Origin: Magnetovibrio sp.
GTDB taxonomy: Bacteria; Pseudomonadota; Alphaproteobacteria; Rhodospirillales; Magnetovibrionaceae
Direction of reading: 5' to 3'
DNA length: 64,000 nucleotides
Assembly: GCA_026196495.1 (NCBI GenBank)
Contig: JAPHSY010000033.1
Span: 1 to 64,000 of the forward strand
Shown here: positions 42,823 to 52,930 of the stretch, in pieces
Position numbering within the stretch: the stretch's first letter is position 1
Layout of the letters: each line of letters starts with the position of its first letter
Translations under genes and position numbers: made by a program
The notes under the pieces: generated by a model
Databases searched by the model: none
Told to the model about the DNA's origin: nothing
The model's input: only the letters and a program-made list of their open reading frames with translations

Positions 42823-43707
42823 ATGTTTGTAGAGTGGTCCAATGACTTGGAGACTGGTGTCCCGTTTGTGGATGCAGATCACAAGGTTCTGATTAACTTA
42901 CTCAATCAGGTTGATGATTGCATTAACCAGAATGAAGAAACATCTATTCTGGGCAGTGTTCTGGATGCGTTGGTTGAATACACCAACTACCATTTTTTGC
43001 GTGAAGAAACGATGATGGAATTAAGTCGCTATGGGGGACTTGATGAGCATCGCGAACTCCACAGCTTATTGAGCCGACAAGTCCGAAAAATTTACGATGA
43101 ATATCAAGTGACCCCATGGAAAGTGAATATCCTTGATCTGCGTGATTTTCTGAAAAAATGGCTTGTCGAACACATCATGAAGGATGATTTCGATTTTCGT
43201 GATACGTGTCGGGATAACCTTGAAGCCGTCCAACAGGCTGGTAATTTGGGCTTCCTTAACGACGGCTCCAGCTTTGATAGCTGGGAACATATCCGTATTA
43301 TGTTGGTGGATGACAATCCTAATTTTCGTCGGCTGGTTCGCACTATTTTGCGGGCAGTCGGGATACGCCACATTCAGTCGGTAGAAAACCCACAAGAAGG
43401 TCTCAGCCGCTTGGCAGAACGTCCCGCTGATGTGGTGTTGTGTGATTGGGTTATGGACGATATGAACGGTACTGAATTTGCCCATACGGTTCATGAAATG
43501 AAACTGCCCACCCAGGTTGTCTTGCTGACTGGGTATTCAACAGACAAGTTGAAGGAGCGCTCCAGCGAATTGTGGATCAGGGATTACATCGAAAAACCCG
43601 TAAAAGCCCGTGATTTGTTAGAGACAATCTCACGTGTTGTTACATCCATAGCTCCTGCAAATGAATCTACAGTTCAAGCACCTGGTCTGATCGAGCCTAG
43701 AGTTTAA
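42823..43707 (+). CDS. Hemerythrin-response regulator fusion, copy 2
   Basis: 294 residues from ATG 42823, supported by AAGGGAGGG about 9 bases before it. Order and numbering match copy 1: diiron ligands His20, His57, Glu61, His76, His80, His117, Asp122; receiver with phosphoacceptor Asp208 in LCDWVMDDMNG and Lys258 in YIEKPVK. The proteins are strongly alike through both domains, so this is a tandem duplication. The C-terminal tail and several surface positions differ. Its end overlaps the convergent xthA by 11 bases. Confidence 0.87.
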   Translation: MFVEWSNDLETGVPFVDADHKVLINLLNQVDDCINQNEETSILGSVLDALVEYTNYHFLREETMMELSRYGGLDEHRELHSLLSRQVRKIYDEYQVTPWKVNILDLRDFLKKWLVEHIMKDDFDFRDTCRDNLEAVQQAGNLGFLNDGSSFDSWEHIRIMLVDDNPNFRRLVRTILRAVGIRHIQSVENPQEGLSRLAERPADVVLCDWVMDDMNGTEFAHTVHEMKLPTQVVLLTGYSTDKLKERSSELWIRDYIEKPVKARDLLETISRVVTSIAPANESTVQAPGLIEPRV

Positions 43708-44467
43708 GTTCACACCACACAGGGGTGTGATCGGATGGTTTGTCCCAGCCGCGTGGTGTTTTGTCGATGTCACAAGCTGCCAGCATGTCCGCAGCTTGGG
43801 GGCTTAACAGCAAATGATCAATCCGACAGCCCTCATCACGGTCCCAGGAACCCGAACGGTAATCCCACCAGGAATAGCGTCCACCTTCGGCGTTACAAGC
43901 GCGAAAAGCATCGGTAAGACCTAAGTTTACAATGCAGCGTAACGCATTACGGCTTTCGGGCAGGAACAAGGCGTCACGGGTCCATTTGTTCGGTGCATAG
44001 ACATCTTCGGGTTCGGGGATGACATTGTAATCACCGCCCAGGACAAAGGCTTCTTCGGTTTTTAGCAAGTCCCGTGCATGGGCATACAAACGTCGCATCC
44101 AATGGATTTTGTAATCGTACTTGTCGCCCGGTGCCGGGTTGCCGTTGGGCAGGTAGATACAGCCCACGCGAACACCTTGCACGATGCCCTCGACATACCG
44201 GGCCTGCTCGTCTTCTTCTTCACCGGGTAGGCGTCTTGCTGTTACCTCAATGGGTGTTTTGGATAAAATTGCAACGCCGTTGTAAGTCTTTTGCCCCACG
44301 ACAGCGGCTTCATAGCCAGCAGCGTTGACTTCCATCATCGGGAAGATTTCTTCCGTTCCCTTGAGTTCTTGCAACAGCACCACATCCGGGTCGAATTCAC
44401 CCAACCACTTGATCAGATGTTCTTTGCGGGCTTTGAGGGAATTGACGTTCCAAGTGGCGATTTTCAT
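43697..44467 (-). CDS. xthA: Exodeoxyribonuclease III
   Basis: 256 residues from ATG 44467; a longer open frame to 44521 runs through the upstream terminator and is unlikely. The endonuclease/exonuclease fold is clear: MKIATWNVNSLKARKEHL, LLQELKG with the metal-binding Glu, GGDYNVIPEPEDVY, and SDHTPVWCEL at the C-terminus. It cuts at abasic sites and trims 3' ends in base-excision repair. It lies downstream of erpA with a terminator between. Confidence 0.94.
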   Translation of the reverse strand: MKIATWNVNSLKARKEHLIKWLGEFDPDVVLLQELKGTEEIFPMMEVNAAGYEAAVVGQKTYNGVAILSKTPIEVTARRLPGEEEDEQARYVEGIVQGVRVGCIYLPNGNPAPGDKYDYKIHWMRRLYAHARDLLKTEEAFVLGGDYNVIPEPEDVYAPNKWTRDALFLPESRNALRCIVNLGLTDAFRACNAEGGRYSWWDYRSGSWDRDEGCRIDHLLLSPQAADMLAACDIDKTPRGWDKPSDHTPVWCELKL

Positions 44468-44486
44468 GGGAGCAACTTTCAAATGC

Positions 44487-44513
44487 AAAAAGGCCCAAAT
44501 TAAGGGCCTTCTT
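44487..44513 (-). terminator. Terminator for erpA (minus strand)
   Basis: On the minus strand AAGGCCC and GGGCCTT form a 7-bp stem around TTAATTT, followed by TTTTTGC. It ends erpA before xthA begins. Confidence 0.72.
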
Positions 44514-44548
44514 GGTAACACGATTCTGAAGATTACATAAACTGGGGC

Positions 44549-44899
44549 TTAAACCGAGAACGAACTGCCGCAGCCGCAAGTGCTCGATGCGTTAGGGTTT
44601 TCCATGGTGAAGTAGTTGCCCATCAGATCGTTTTTGAAATCCAAGACGGTGCCACTAATAAACGGGATGGAGGTTTCGTCTACCACCACGGCAATGCCGT
44701 CGCGTTCAAACAGCACGTCGTCGTCGTTGACCTTGTCATCCAAGCTGAAATTATACTGAAAGCCGGAACAGCCACCGCCGGTGATGCCGATACGGAATTT
44801 AATATCGGGATTATTTTCGTTTTCTATCAAGACCTTAATGCGTGCAACGGCACCGTCACCAATTTGTAGGCCTTCTTGAACTTCTGATGTATCGGGCAT
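44549..44899 (-). CDS. erpA: Iron-sulfur cluster insertion protein ErpA
   Basis: 116 residues of the A-type carrier family. The three cluster-binding cysteines are in GGGCSGFQY and at the end in STCGCGSSF. It receives [2Fe-2S]/[4Fe-4S] clusters and delivers them to apoproteins. The gene is divergent from dgt with 139 bases between, the usual arrangement in alphaproteobacteria. Confidence 0.93.
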   Translation of the reverse strand: MPDTSEVQEGLQIGDGAVARIKVLIENENNPDIKFRIGITGGGCSGFQYNFSLDDKVNDDDVLFERDGIAVVVDETSIPFISGTVLDFKNDLMGNYFTMENPNASSTCGCGSSFSV

Positions 44900-45038
44900 A
44901 TCAACCTCTTTGGGGCGTTTTTTATTCGATAATACTTAATATTATCCCATTTCACCCTTGATGTAAGGTGCTAAGTCCATTTGTCAAATGGTTGCTTGGT
45001 GACTTGCAGCCACGCGGGTGTCAGAGTAGTTTCCATCC

Positions 45039-46238
45039 ATGAATTATTCTGCTGAAAAACTTGCCCCGTTCGCGTGTATCCCGGAACAAAGCCGTGGGCG
45101 TTTACACCCTGAACCTGAAAGTGCCACGCGCAGCTGCTATCAGCGCGACCGTGACCGCATCATCCATGCGGCTGCGTTTCGGCGTTTACAGTACAAAACC
45201 CAGGTTTTTGTGAACCATGAAGGCGATTTTTTCAGAACGCGGCTGACCCATTCATTAGAAGTCTCCCAAATCGCGCGTTCTATTGCGCAGAACTTGGAAT
45301 TGAACCAGTACTTGGCCGAAACCTTGGCGCTGGCGCACGACATGGGGCATACCCCCTTTGGTCATGCCGGTGAGTTTGCCCTGGAAGATCTGATGGAGCC
45401 CTTTGGTGGGTTCGACCACAATGCTCAATCTTTGCGAGTTGTGACCAAGTTGGAACAACGCTACGCCGATTTTGATGGACTAAACCTCACCTGGGAAACC
45501 TTGGAAGGTGTGGTCAAGCACAATGGTCCACTGACAGGATTTGATAAGGCCGAAGCGTTGCCTTGGGCCATTGTTGAGTATGCCAAGGATCACGACCTGG
45601 AGCTCAACACCTACGCATCTGGCGAAGCCCAAACCGCGGCTGTGTCCGATGATGTGGCTTACAACAACCACGATATTGATGATGGCCTGCGTGCTGGGCT
45701 GTTCACCATTGACGATATCCGCGAAGTGGATTTCGTCGGCAAAACCTTTGCCGAGGTTGAGAAAAAATATCCAGATTTGGATTTCTCACGCACCGTGCAT
45801 GAAGTTGTACGCCGCACCATCGGGATGATGGTCGAAGATATCTTGCAAGAGTCCCGTGGGCGTTTGGCAGAAGCTAAACCGCAGACTGTGGATGATGTGC
45901 GTGGCTATGGCGAACCGCTAATCGCATTTTCCGATGAAATGGCGAAAAACGACCGTGAACTAAAAGAGTTCTTGTTCCCGCATATGTATCGGCATTACAA
46001 GCTCAACCGCATGACATCTAAGGCGCGACGCGTGGTTAAAGACCTATTTGAGTTGTTCCTGGCCGAACCCGGAACACTGCCCACCGAATGGCAGGTGGGT
46101 GCGGCAGGACCGGGGCATGAGCTCACCGCCCGCGTTGTTGCAGACTACATTGCGGGCATGACCGACCGTCACGCCCTGGACGAACACAAACGCCTGTTTG
46201 ATTTACAGGCCCGCACCAGTGAATTCACACTGGGTTAA
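45039..46238 (+). CDS. dgt: Deoxyguanosinetriphosphate triphosphohydrolase-like protein (housekeeping)
   Basis: 399 residues, HD domain. Metal-ligand candidates are His71 in RLTHSLEVSQI, His100-Asp101 in AHDMGHTPFGHAGE, and an Asp in SDDVAYNNHDIDDGL. It keeps the host-like base composition and the conserved order erpA / dgt-argS-SPOR, so it is the ancestral copy. It hydrolyses dNTPs and helps balance pools. Compare the AT-rich 501-residue paralogue at 34322. Confidence 0.92.
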   Translation: MNYSAEKLAPFACIPEQSRGRLHPEPESATRSCYQRDRDRIIHAAAFRRLQYKTQVFVNHEGDFFRTRLTHSLEVSQIARSIAQNLELNQYLAETLALAHDMGHTPFGHAGEFALEDLMEPFGGFDHNAQSLRVVTKLEQRYADFDGLNLTWETLEGVVKHNGPLTGFDKAEALPWAIVEYAKDHDLELNTYASGEAQTAAVSDDVAYNNHDIDDGLRAGLFTIDDIREVDFVGKTFAEVEKKYPDLDFSRTVHEVVRRTIGMMVEDILQESRGRLAEAKPQTVDDVRGYGEPLIAFSDEMAKNDRELKEFLFPHMYRHYKLNRMTSKARRVVKDLFELFLAEPGTLPTEWQVGAAGPGHELTARVVADYIAGMTDRHALDEHKRLFDLQARTSEFTLG

Positions 46239-46263
46239 GCGTATTGCTGAGTTGAGATAAACG

Positions 46264-48018
46264 ATGAACCTGTTTACCCACTTTCGCGACCAGATCGCGG
46301 AACTGATCACTGAATTGGCCCAAGCGGGCGAACTGCCCGAAGGCTTGGACACATCCCGCATTACGGTGGAACCGCCGCGCGATGCCAGCCATGGCGATGT
46401 GACCACCAATGCGGCCATGTTGTTGGCGAAGCCTGCCAAGAAAAGCCCACGCGATATTGCCGCACTGCTGGCGGCGAAGGTCGAAGGCTTGGCCGGTGTC
46501 ACCGGTGTTGAAATTGCCGGGCCGGGTTTCATCAACATGCGTGTGGGCACCGATTTTTGGCAGGCGCGTTTGCGCGATATCTTGGACGCGGGCACCGCTT
46601 ACGGCGACAGTGCTGCGGGTGCGGATCAAAAGGTCAACGTCGAATACGTATCCGCCAACCCCACCGGACCGATGCATGTGGGCCATGCCCGCGGTGCTGT
46701 GTTTGGGGACGCCTTGGCAGCACTGCTTGAAAAAGCTGGCTACGATGTGACCCGTGAATACTACATCAATGATGCTGGATCGCAGGTTGATGTGTTGGCG
46801 CGTTCGCTCCATTTGCGTTACTTGGAAGCCTTGGGCGAAGACATTGGTGAAATCCCCGAAGGCCTGTACCCCGGCGACTACTTGGTTCCGGCGGGTAAAA
46901 TCTTGGCAAATCGCGATGGTGACAAATGGAAAGATGCGGATGAGGCTGATTGGCTGCCCGTGATCCGTGACTTTGCCATTGATGCGATGATGGACATGAT
47001 CCGTGATGACTTGGCCGCACTGGGTGTGAAACACGACCTGTTCACGTCGGAACGCACCCTGGTCCAAGGTGGCAAAGTGGATGAAGCTTTGGACTTCTTG
47101 AAAGAACAAGGTCTGATCTACGAAGGTATTCTGGAACCACCCAAAGGTAAGCTGCCCGATGATTGGGAAGAGCGCGAACAGACTTTGTTCAAAGCTTCTG
47201 CCTTTGGTGATGATGTTGATCGTCCAGTGGCCAAATCCGATGGGTCTTGGACCTACTTCGCCACCGACATGGCTTATCATCTGGACAAATATCGTCGCGG
47301 CTACGCTGACATGATTGATGTTTGGGGTGCGGACCATGGTGGTTACGTCAAACGTATGAACGCTGCCATCAAGGCGCTGACAGGCGGCGAGGGCGTTTTG
47401 GATGTGAAGCTCTGCCAAATGGTGTCGCTGATGGATAATGGCGAGCCCGTCAAAATGTCCAAACGTGCAGGCACGTTTGTGACGTTGCGCGATGTGGTCG
47501 ACAAAGTTGGCAAGGACGTGGTGCGCTTCATTATGTTGACCCGCAAAAATGATGCGGGCTTGGAATTTGATTTCACCAAAGTTCAAGAACAGTCCAAAGA
47601 TAACCCGGTGTTTTACGTTCAGTACGCCCATGCGCGGGTGAATTCTGTGATGCGTATGGCGTCCGAAGAACTGGGCGCGGGGCCGATTTCAGATGATGCC
47701 ATTCATGGTGCTAATCTTGGTCGCTTGATGGATGAAAACGAGCTGGCTCTCATTAAATTGATGAGCCAGTGGCCGCGTATTGTTGAAAGTGCGGCCGTTC
47801 AACACGAACCCCATCGTATTGCCTTCTATCTGGGTGAACTTGCGGCTGAATTCCATGGTTTGTGGAATAAGGGCAATAAGGATAAGGGCTTGCGTTTTAT
47901 CATTTCTGATGACCAAGAGCTGACCTTGGCACGTTTGGCGATGATCCGCGGTGTGGCGAACGTGATCGCCTCTGGATTAAAAGTTTTCGGTGTCACGCCA
48001 GTAGAAGAAATGCGTTAA
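46264..48018 (+). CDS. argS: Arginyl-tRNA synthetase
   Basis: 584 residues. HIGH is present as HVGH in [13 protein letters not shown] (about residue 137), and the KMSK-type loop is [10 protein letters not shown] (about 397). The N-terminal Add-1 domain ([17 protein letters not shown]) and the C-terminal DALR anticodon domain with [20 protein letters not shown] residues are present. It charges tRNA-Arg. It begins 25 bases after dgt and is followed 24 bases later by the SPOR gene, so one operon is likely. Confidence 0.95.
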   Translation: MNLFTHFRDQIAELITELAQAGELPEGLDTSRITVEPPRDASHGDVTTNAAMLLAKPAKKSPRDIAALLAAKVEGLAGVTGVEIAGPGFINMRVGTDFWQARLRDILDAGTAYGDSAAGADQKVNVEYVSANPTGPMHVGHARGAVFGDALAALLEKAGYDVTREYYINDAGSQVDVLARSLHLRYLEALGEDIGEIPEGLYPGDYLVPAGKILANRDGDKWKDADEADWLPVIRDFAIDAMMDMIRDDLAALGVKHDLFTSERTLVQGGKVDEALDFLKEQGLIYEGILEPPKGKLPDDWEEREQTLFKASAFGDDVDRPVAKSDGSWTYFATDMAYHLDKYRRGYADMIDVWGADHGGYVKRMNAAIKALTGGEGVLDVKLCQMVSLMDNGEPVKMSKRAGTFVTLRDVVDKVGKDVVRFIMLTRKNDAGLEFDFTKVQEQSKDNPVFYVQYAHARVNSVMRMASEELGAGPISDDAIHGANLGRLMDENELALIKLMSQWPRIVESAAVQHEPHRIAFYLGELAAEFHGLWNKGNKDKGLRFIISDDQELTLARLAMIRGVANVIASGLKVFGVTPVEEMR

Positions 48019-48042
48019 CCATTTCGCGCTAATATTCACGCC

Positions 48043-48996
48043 ATGAAAAAAGATTTCGATTCGCAAGAGGCTCCCCAGGGCCAAGATGGCTATGACGAGA
48101 ATGTTCCAGATGCTTCCGAGCTTCTGGACTTTGAACTGATTGCCAAAAGCCCACAGGAAAAAAGCAGCGGTTTGTGGCTGTGGTTTGTGTTGATCTTGGT
48201 TCTGGCTGGTGGTGGCTGGGCCGGGTGGATGTACCTGCAAGATCAAGACATGAACCAAGCGGCCCCAAACTCCGGCAGTGTGCCGGTTGTGCTTGCGCCG
48301 AAATTTGCGTTGAAGGAAAAACCGTCCGATCCCGGTGGCATGAAAGTTCCGGATCGTGACAAACTGGTCTATGACCGCATGGCAGGTGATCAAGTCTCTG
48401 GTCAAGGTCAACAGGTTGAACGCCTGTTGCCGCCGCCGGAAACACCGATTGAGCCGCCTAAGGCTTCGCCTGCGCCTGCACCTGCACCAATGCCAGAACC
48501 AGATACTAAACCTGTCGAACAAGCAGTCACTACACCCCCGGCGCCGCCTGCTGCACCGACGACTAAAACCGTTGAAGCTGCACCTGCTCCGGCACCAAAA
48601 GTTGAAGCAAAACCTGCACCGAAACCGGAACCTGTTCCTGTCGCAAAGGTTGAGCCAAAGCCTGTACCAAAAGCTGTAGAAGCCCCAAAACCAGCTGCGA
48701 AACCTATGCCTGCACCTGCGGCGACCAAAGCCACTGGGACCGCAGGCAAGGGCTACATGATCCAATTGTCGGCTGTGCGCAACGAAGCCAATGCCAAGGG
48801 TGAATGGGCCCGTTTGGCGAAAAAACACAAAGATATTCTTGGTGGGCTTGAACTTGTCATTCAGCGCGCAGACCTGGGGGCGAAGGGCGTGTTTTATCGG
48901 GTTCGCGGTGGCTGGTTTGCCAACCGTGGTGAAGCCAAAGCCGTGTGCGATGCGCTGAAAAAACGCTCTGTGGGGTGCTTGATTGCCAAGCCCTAA
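48043..48996 (+). CDS. SPOR-domain inner-membrane protein
   Basis: 317 residues. A cytoplasmic N-terminal segment precedes one transmembrane helix (about 43-63). A long Pro/Ala/Lys-rich periplasmic linker (APAPAPMPEP-like) follows, and the C-terminal SPOR domain (about 240-317, KGYMIQLSAVRNEANAKGEW) binds denuded septal peptidoglycan. It is like FtsN-type division proteins. It overlaps nagZ by 14 bases, so translation is coupled. Confidence 0.87.
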   Translation: MKKDFDSQEAPQGQDGYDENVPDASELLDFELIAKSPQEKSSGLWLWFVLILVLAGGGWAGWMYLQDQDMNQAAPNSGSVPVVLAPKFALKEKPSDPGGMKVPDRDKLVYDRMAGDQVSGQGQQVERLLPPPETPIEPPKASPAPAPAPMPEPDTKPVEQAVTTPPAPPAAPTTKTVEAAPAPAPKVEAKPAPKPEPVPVAKVEPKPVPKAVEAPKPAAKPMPAPAATKATGTAGKGYMIQLSAVRNEANAKGEWARLAKKHKDILGGLELVIQRADLGAKGVFYRVRGGWFANRGEAKAVCDALKKRSVGCLIAKP

Positions 48997-50014
48997 ACCA
49001 CAAGCCGTTATTTTTGGCTGTTCGGGATTGGAACTGACAGCCAGCGAGCGTGCATTTTTCGCCGAAACCCAGCCTTTGGGCTTTATCCTGTTTTTGCGCA
49101 ATTGCGACAATCCGGACCAAATCCGTGCGTTGGTGGATGATTTACGCTCAACCGTGGAGCACGCCCATGCGCCTATATTGATTGACCAAGAAGGTGGCCG
49201 TGTGGCGCGCCTGAAGCCGCCGCATTGGCCCGAGTTCCCATCTGCCAAGGCTTATGCCGATCTGTATTCCAAGGACCCTCATGCGGGCATTGATGCCGCG
49301 TTTTTGGGCGGGCGTTTGATTGGTGAAGAGCTTTCGCAGCTTGGCCTCACCATCGATTGTGCCCCGGTTTTGGATGTACCCCAACCCGGTGCTGACCCCA
49401 TCATTGGTGACAGGGCCTTCGGTGAAGACACTGAAACCATACAAATTTTAGCAAAGTCCTTTATGGATGGCTTGATGAAGGCGGGAATTGCCCCGGTGAT
49501 CAAACATATCCCCGGCCACGGACGTGCGCTGGTGGACAGCCATGAGGCGTTGCCCATCGTAGATGCGCCCCGTGAAACCTTGGAAAATATCGATTTTGTG
49601 CCGTTCAAAGGCCTGCATATGGCAGCATGGGCAATGACGGCACATGTGGTTTATACCGCTTTGGACCCAGACAATCCGGCCACCTTATCATCTGATGTGA
49701 TTGAAAAGGTGATCCGAAAAGACATTGGTTTTCAAGGGGTTTTGGTTTCTGATGACTTGTCCATGAAGGCTTTGTCGGGTGATTTTTCTGAGCGAACGCG
49801 GGCCTGTCTAGACGCCGGATGCGATGTCGCACTGCATTGCAATGGTGATATGGATGAAATGGCCGAAGTCGCTAAAGGTGCTTCTGGGATGACGACCCAG
49901 GCCTGGGCGCGCTATAAGATGGGTGAATTGCATCGCACCAGTGCCGCTCAATCGTTTGAAACGACAGAGGACTGGGGCAAAGCCCGCCTTCGTTTCGACA
50001 CCTTATTGGGATAA
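48983..50014 (+). CDS. nagZ: Beta-N-acetylhexosaminidase NagZ
   Basis: 343 residues (GH3) from a TTG start overlapping the SPOR gene. The DQEGGRVARL segment, KHIPGHGRALVDSHEALP with the catalytic His-Asp pair, and the nucleophile Asp in SDDLSMKAL are all present. It removes GlcNAc from anhydro-muropeptides during peptidoglycan recycling in the cytoplasm. A site-2 protease gene follows after 11 bases. Confidence 0.93.
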   Translation: MPSPKPQAVIFGCSGLELTASERAFFAETQPLGFILFLRNCDNPDQIRALVDDLRSTVEHAHAPILIDQEGGRVARLKPPHWPEFPSAKAYADLYSKDPHAGIDAAFLGGRLIGEELSQLGLTIDCAPVLDVPQPGADPIIGDRAFGEDTETIQILAKSFMDGLMKAGIAPVIKHIPGHGRALVDSHEALPIVDAPRETLENIDFVPFKGLHMAAWAMTAHVVYTALDPDNPATLSSDVIEKVIRKDIGFQGVLVSDDLSMKALSGDFSERTRACLDAGCDVALHCNGDMDEMAEVAKGASGMTTQAWARYKMGELHRTSAAQSFETTEDWGKARLRFDTLLG

Positions 50015-50025
50015 TCCCCTCAAAT

Positions 50026-50724
50026 ATGTTTGATTTTGATCTGTACCAAATTTTGGCTGTAGCCTCTGTGTGGGTGATTCCTGTGTTGCTGGCCGTGACA
50101 CTTCACGAAGCAGCACACGGTTGGGTGGCCTCTAGGCTAGGTGATCACACTGCACGGATGTTGGGACGTGTGACGTTTAACCCGTTTAAACATGTCGATC
50201 TATTCGGCACCATTTTGATGCCTGCCATGCTGTTGTTGTTCAGTGGTGGGCAATTCATGTTTGGATTCGCAAAGCCCGTACCTGTGAATTTTTACAATTT
50301 GCGCAATCCACGCCGTGATATGATCTTGGTTGCAGCGGCCGGGCCGGGGGCCAACCTGTTGATCGCAACGGTGTCTGCCCTATTGTTTCATGTGCTGCAA
50401 TATGTGCCGGAAATGGCGGTGTTTTGGGTTGCTGAAAATTTGGTTAACCTTATACAAATAAACGTTATTTTAGCAATTTTCAACTTATTGCCATTGCCGC
50501 CTTTGGATGGCGGGCGCATTGCCGTGGGGCTGTTGCCGCAGCCATTTTCGGGTATGCTGGCACGCTTAGAGCGTGCCGGATTTGGGATCTTAATTTTCCT
50601 CCTGTTTATCCTGCCTTGGATTGGTGGCAAGATCGGAACCGATTTGAATATTATGAGGGGGCTGATCTTGACGCCATCTCATTGGGTGATTGATACCATC
50701 GTCACCATTACCGGAATTAAATAA
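50026..50724 (+). CDS. Site-2 protease family intramembrane metalloprotease
   Basis: 232 residues with about five membrane helices. The zinc motif HEAAH is in VTLHEAAHGW near residue 30, and the third ligand is the Asp in PPLDGGR in the C-terminal half. Such rhomboid-unrelated S2P proteases cleave membrane-bound substrates within the bilayer. It lacks a PDZ domain, so it is of the short non-RseP class. It lies between nagZ and scpA in the conserved order. Confidence 0.88.
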   Translation: MFDFDLYQILAVASVWVIPVLLAVTLHEAAHGWVASRLGDHTARMLGRVTFNPFKHVDLFGTILMPAMLLLFSGGQFMFGFAKPVPVNFYNLRNPRRDMILVAAAGPGANLLIATVSALLFHVLQYVPEMAVFWVAENLVNLIQINVILAIFNLLPLPPLDGGRIAVGLLPQPFSGMLARLERAGFGILIFLLFILPWIGGKIGTDLNIMRGLILTPSHWVIDTIVTITGIK

Positions 50725-50756
50725 ACGGGCGTATAGGCCCGAACTTTGGGGACCAG

Positions 50757-51644
50757 ATGTCTGACGAAGAGACATACTTGCCAGATGACAATGAAGAGGG
50801 CGGCCTGCCGGAAATGCCGTCGGTGTCGCCGTTTGAGGTTGAAGTGGACGGCTACGCCGGGCCGATTGACGTGCTGTTGAGCTTGGCGCGTGACCAAAAG
50901 GTCGACCTCATCCATATCTCCATTGTTCAATTGGCAGACCAATTCCTAGAATTTGTGGCCGAAGCCCGGCGTAAAAACCTGGAACTGGCAGCTGACTATC
51001 TGGTGATGGCAGCATGGTTGGCCTATCTGAAATCGCGCCTGCTAATTCCAGATATGAGCACGGAAGACGAACCCAGTGGTGAAGAGCTGGCCGCAGCCCT
51101 ACAATTCCAGCTACAACGTCTGGAAGCCATGCAGAAGTGTGGCTCTGAGCTGATGGCGCGTGAGCGTTTAGGCCAAGATTTCTATTCTCGTGGTGCTCGC
51201 GAACGGTTCCGCACCACCCAGCGGACCATTTTCGAAGCGTCTTTGACGGACTTGATTCAAGCTTACGCTCAACACAAAACCCGTAACTCTAAAACAACGT
51301 CTCTGCACATCGAACAATCGTGGGAGCTGCACGCCATTGAAGATGCTCTGGTGCGGTTGCGCTCGCTGGTTGGGCACACACTGGATTGGCGCACGCTGAC
51401 CAGCTTCTTGCCCGACAATTTACAAAGCCCACTCACCAAACGGTCCGCCATGGCTGCGACCTTTGGTGCGGTACTGCAATTGGCCAAAGAAGGCCGCATG
51501 AAAATTCGCCAAGACGGTACGTATGGCGAAATTTATTTCCAAACCACCGATGATTGGACCAAACCCTATGCCCATGATTATGAAGAGGCGGAGGAAACAG
51601 GTGACGACGAATGGTCCGCCGTTGACGGGGTTGAGGACGAGTGA
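50757..51644 (+). CDS. scpA: Segregation and condensation protein A
   Basis: 295 residues. The kleisin N-terminal region is clear: YAGPIDVLLSLARDQKVDL, then ADYLVMAAWLAYLKSRLLIP. The C-terminal winged-helix part ends with an acidic tail (EEAEETGDDEWSAVDG). ScpA bridges the SMC heads in the condensin complex. It overlaps scpB by one base (TGATG). It is longer than the ~250-residue average because of the acidic ends. Confidence 0.93.
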   Translation: MSDEETYLPDDNEEGGLPEMPSVSPFEVEVDGYAGPIDVLLSLARDQKVDLIHISIVQLADQFLEFVAEARRKNLELAADYLVMAAWLAYLKSRLLIPDMSTEDEPSGEELAAALQFQLQRLEAMQKCGSELMARERLGQDFYSRGARERFRTTQRTIFEASLTDLIQAYAQHKTRNSKTTSLHIEQSWELHAIEDALVRLRSLVGHTLDWRTLTSFLPDNLQSPLTKRSAMAATFGAVLQLAKEGRMKIRQDGTYGEIYFQTTDDWTKPYAHDYEEAEETGDDEWSAVDGVEDE

Positions 51645-52732
51645 TGATAGATAACGAAAACGAACCAACTGAAATCATTGATGAAACCGCGCCTATGGAT
51701 GGTGATGAAGCGGCAGAAGTGGAAACCGAGGAAGCTTCCGAAACACCAAAACCAGTCATGGACCGTGAAACAGCCATGAAAGCGACCAATGCCGCCTTTG
51801 ATGAACTGGAAGACGATGACCTCAGCGACATTGATGAGGCCGAGAGCCAAGAAATTGATCCAGAATTGGTTCGATTGCTCGAAGGTGTCTTATTTGCGTC
51901 CAGTGAGCCGGTCTCGGAACGCGCACTTGCCCATCGTTTGCCCGAAGGTGTGAACGTCAAGCCGTTGCTGCGTGAACTTCAGGGCTTCTATGATGGCAGA
52001 GGCGTGATTTTGGTGCGTCGTGGTGGTTCGTGGGCGTTTCGTACCGCGCCGGACTTGGGGCAACGCCTTAATCTGGAAGTGGAAGTGTCCAAAAAGCTGT
52101 CGCGTGCTGCTATTGAGACCTTGGCGATCATTGCATACCACCAGCCCGTCACCCGTGCTGAAATCGAAGAAATCCGCGGTGTGTCGCTGTCGAAAGGCAC
52201 GTTGGACTTGTTGTTTGAAGAAAGCTGGATCAAACCGCGTGGTCGTCGTGAAACCCCGGGGCGACCGATGCAATGGGGTACCACGGACAACTTCTTGGAT
52301 CACTTCGGCTTGGCCAGTGTAAGCGAACTGCCGGGCTTGAAAGAACTGCGCGCCATGGGCTTGTTGGATTCACGTCCAGCTATCGAAGCGTACTCTACGC
52401 GCGCCAATATGAAGACATCGGCAGAGGTGCAAGAGACCTTGGAATTGAAGGAATCTGAAATCGTCCGTGCCGAACATCACAACGAAGACGATGATGTAAC
52501 CGTTCCTGATCTGCACAATACTCCGCTGGAAGACGCCATAGAGGCCACACATCCTCAACCTGAACCCGAGCCTGAACCGGAAGAAGAGCTGGATGCGTCC
52601 GGTGCCACCAAACGCACCGCGGACAAGTTGGATGCGGCTATGGGTGCGGTTGCGGATGCGGTGAAAAGCGCGGTTCAAGCCTTGGAACGCGAAGAAGATG
52701 ATGACGATGAAGCCCCAAATCAAGGTCAGTAA
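51644..52732 (+). CDS. scpB: Segregation and condensation protein B
   Basis: 362 residues, longer than the typical ~200 because both ends are extended: a 70-residue acidic N-terminal region and a C-terminal tail with PEPEPEPEEELD. The core winged-helix pair has SSEPVSERALAHRLP and ETLAIIAYHQPVTRAEIEEI. ScpB is a dimer that binds ScpA. An ATG at 51644 is used; a GTG at 51641 in the same frame is also possible. Confidence 0.9.
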   Translation: MIDNENEPTEIIDETAPMDGDEAAEVETEEASETPKPVMDRETAMKATNAAFDELEDDDLSDIDEAESQEIDPELVRLLEGVLFASSEPVSERALAHRLPEGVNVKPLLRELQGFYDGRGVILVRRGGSWAFRTAPDLGQRLNLEVEVSKKLSRAAIETLAIIAYHQPVTRAEIEEIRGVSLSKGTLDLLFEESWIKPRGRRETPGRPMQWGTTDNFLDHFGLASVSELPGLKELRAMGLLDSRPAIEAYSTRANMKTSAEVQETLELKESEIVRAEHHNEDDDVTVPDLHNTPLEDAIEATHPQPEPEPEPEEELDASGATKRTADKLDAAMGAVADAVKSAVQALEREEDDDDEAPNQGQ

Positions 52733-52930
52733 ACCTTGACTGAAAATGGCTTCTTTTTGCATGTGCGCACCGTTTCCCTTGATCAAGGTCGAATGGCTCT
52801 GTATGAAGGTCATTCATGCGATTTTGTGGGATTTAGCTGATTGCTCAGCAATAGGGGAAAATCTCACATGTTCCCAATGCTTTAGGGGATTGCGCACAGT
52901 TTTTGAGACACCAGAATACGGGATAACGAT

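Noticed and set aside
45039..46238. Reading dgt as a defence gene as well
   Set aside because: It has host-like composition and sits in the conserved erpA / dgt-argS order, so a housekeeping role is the simplest reading.
46225..47631. 468-codon open frame on the minus strand
   Set aside because: It is the antisense shadow of argS, whose motifs and operon position are certain; the shadow has no recognisable domain and is rich in His, Phe and Gln, as antisense frames in this genome are.
47977..49248. 423-codon minus-strand frame with Arg/Cys/Phe repeats
   Set aside because: It mirrors the Pro/Ala/Lys-rich linker of the SPOR protein and the start of nagZ; the repeats are an artefact of reading low-complexity codons backwards.
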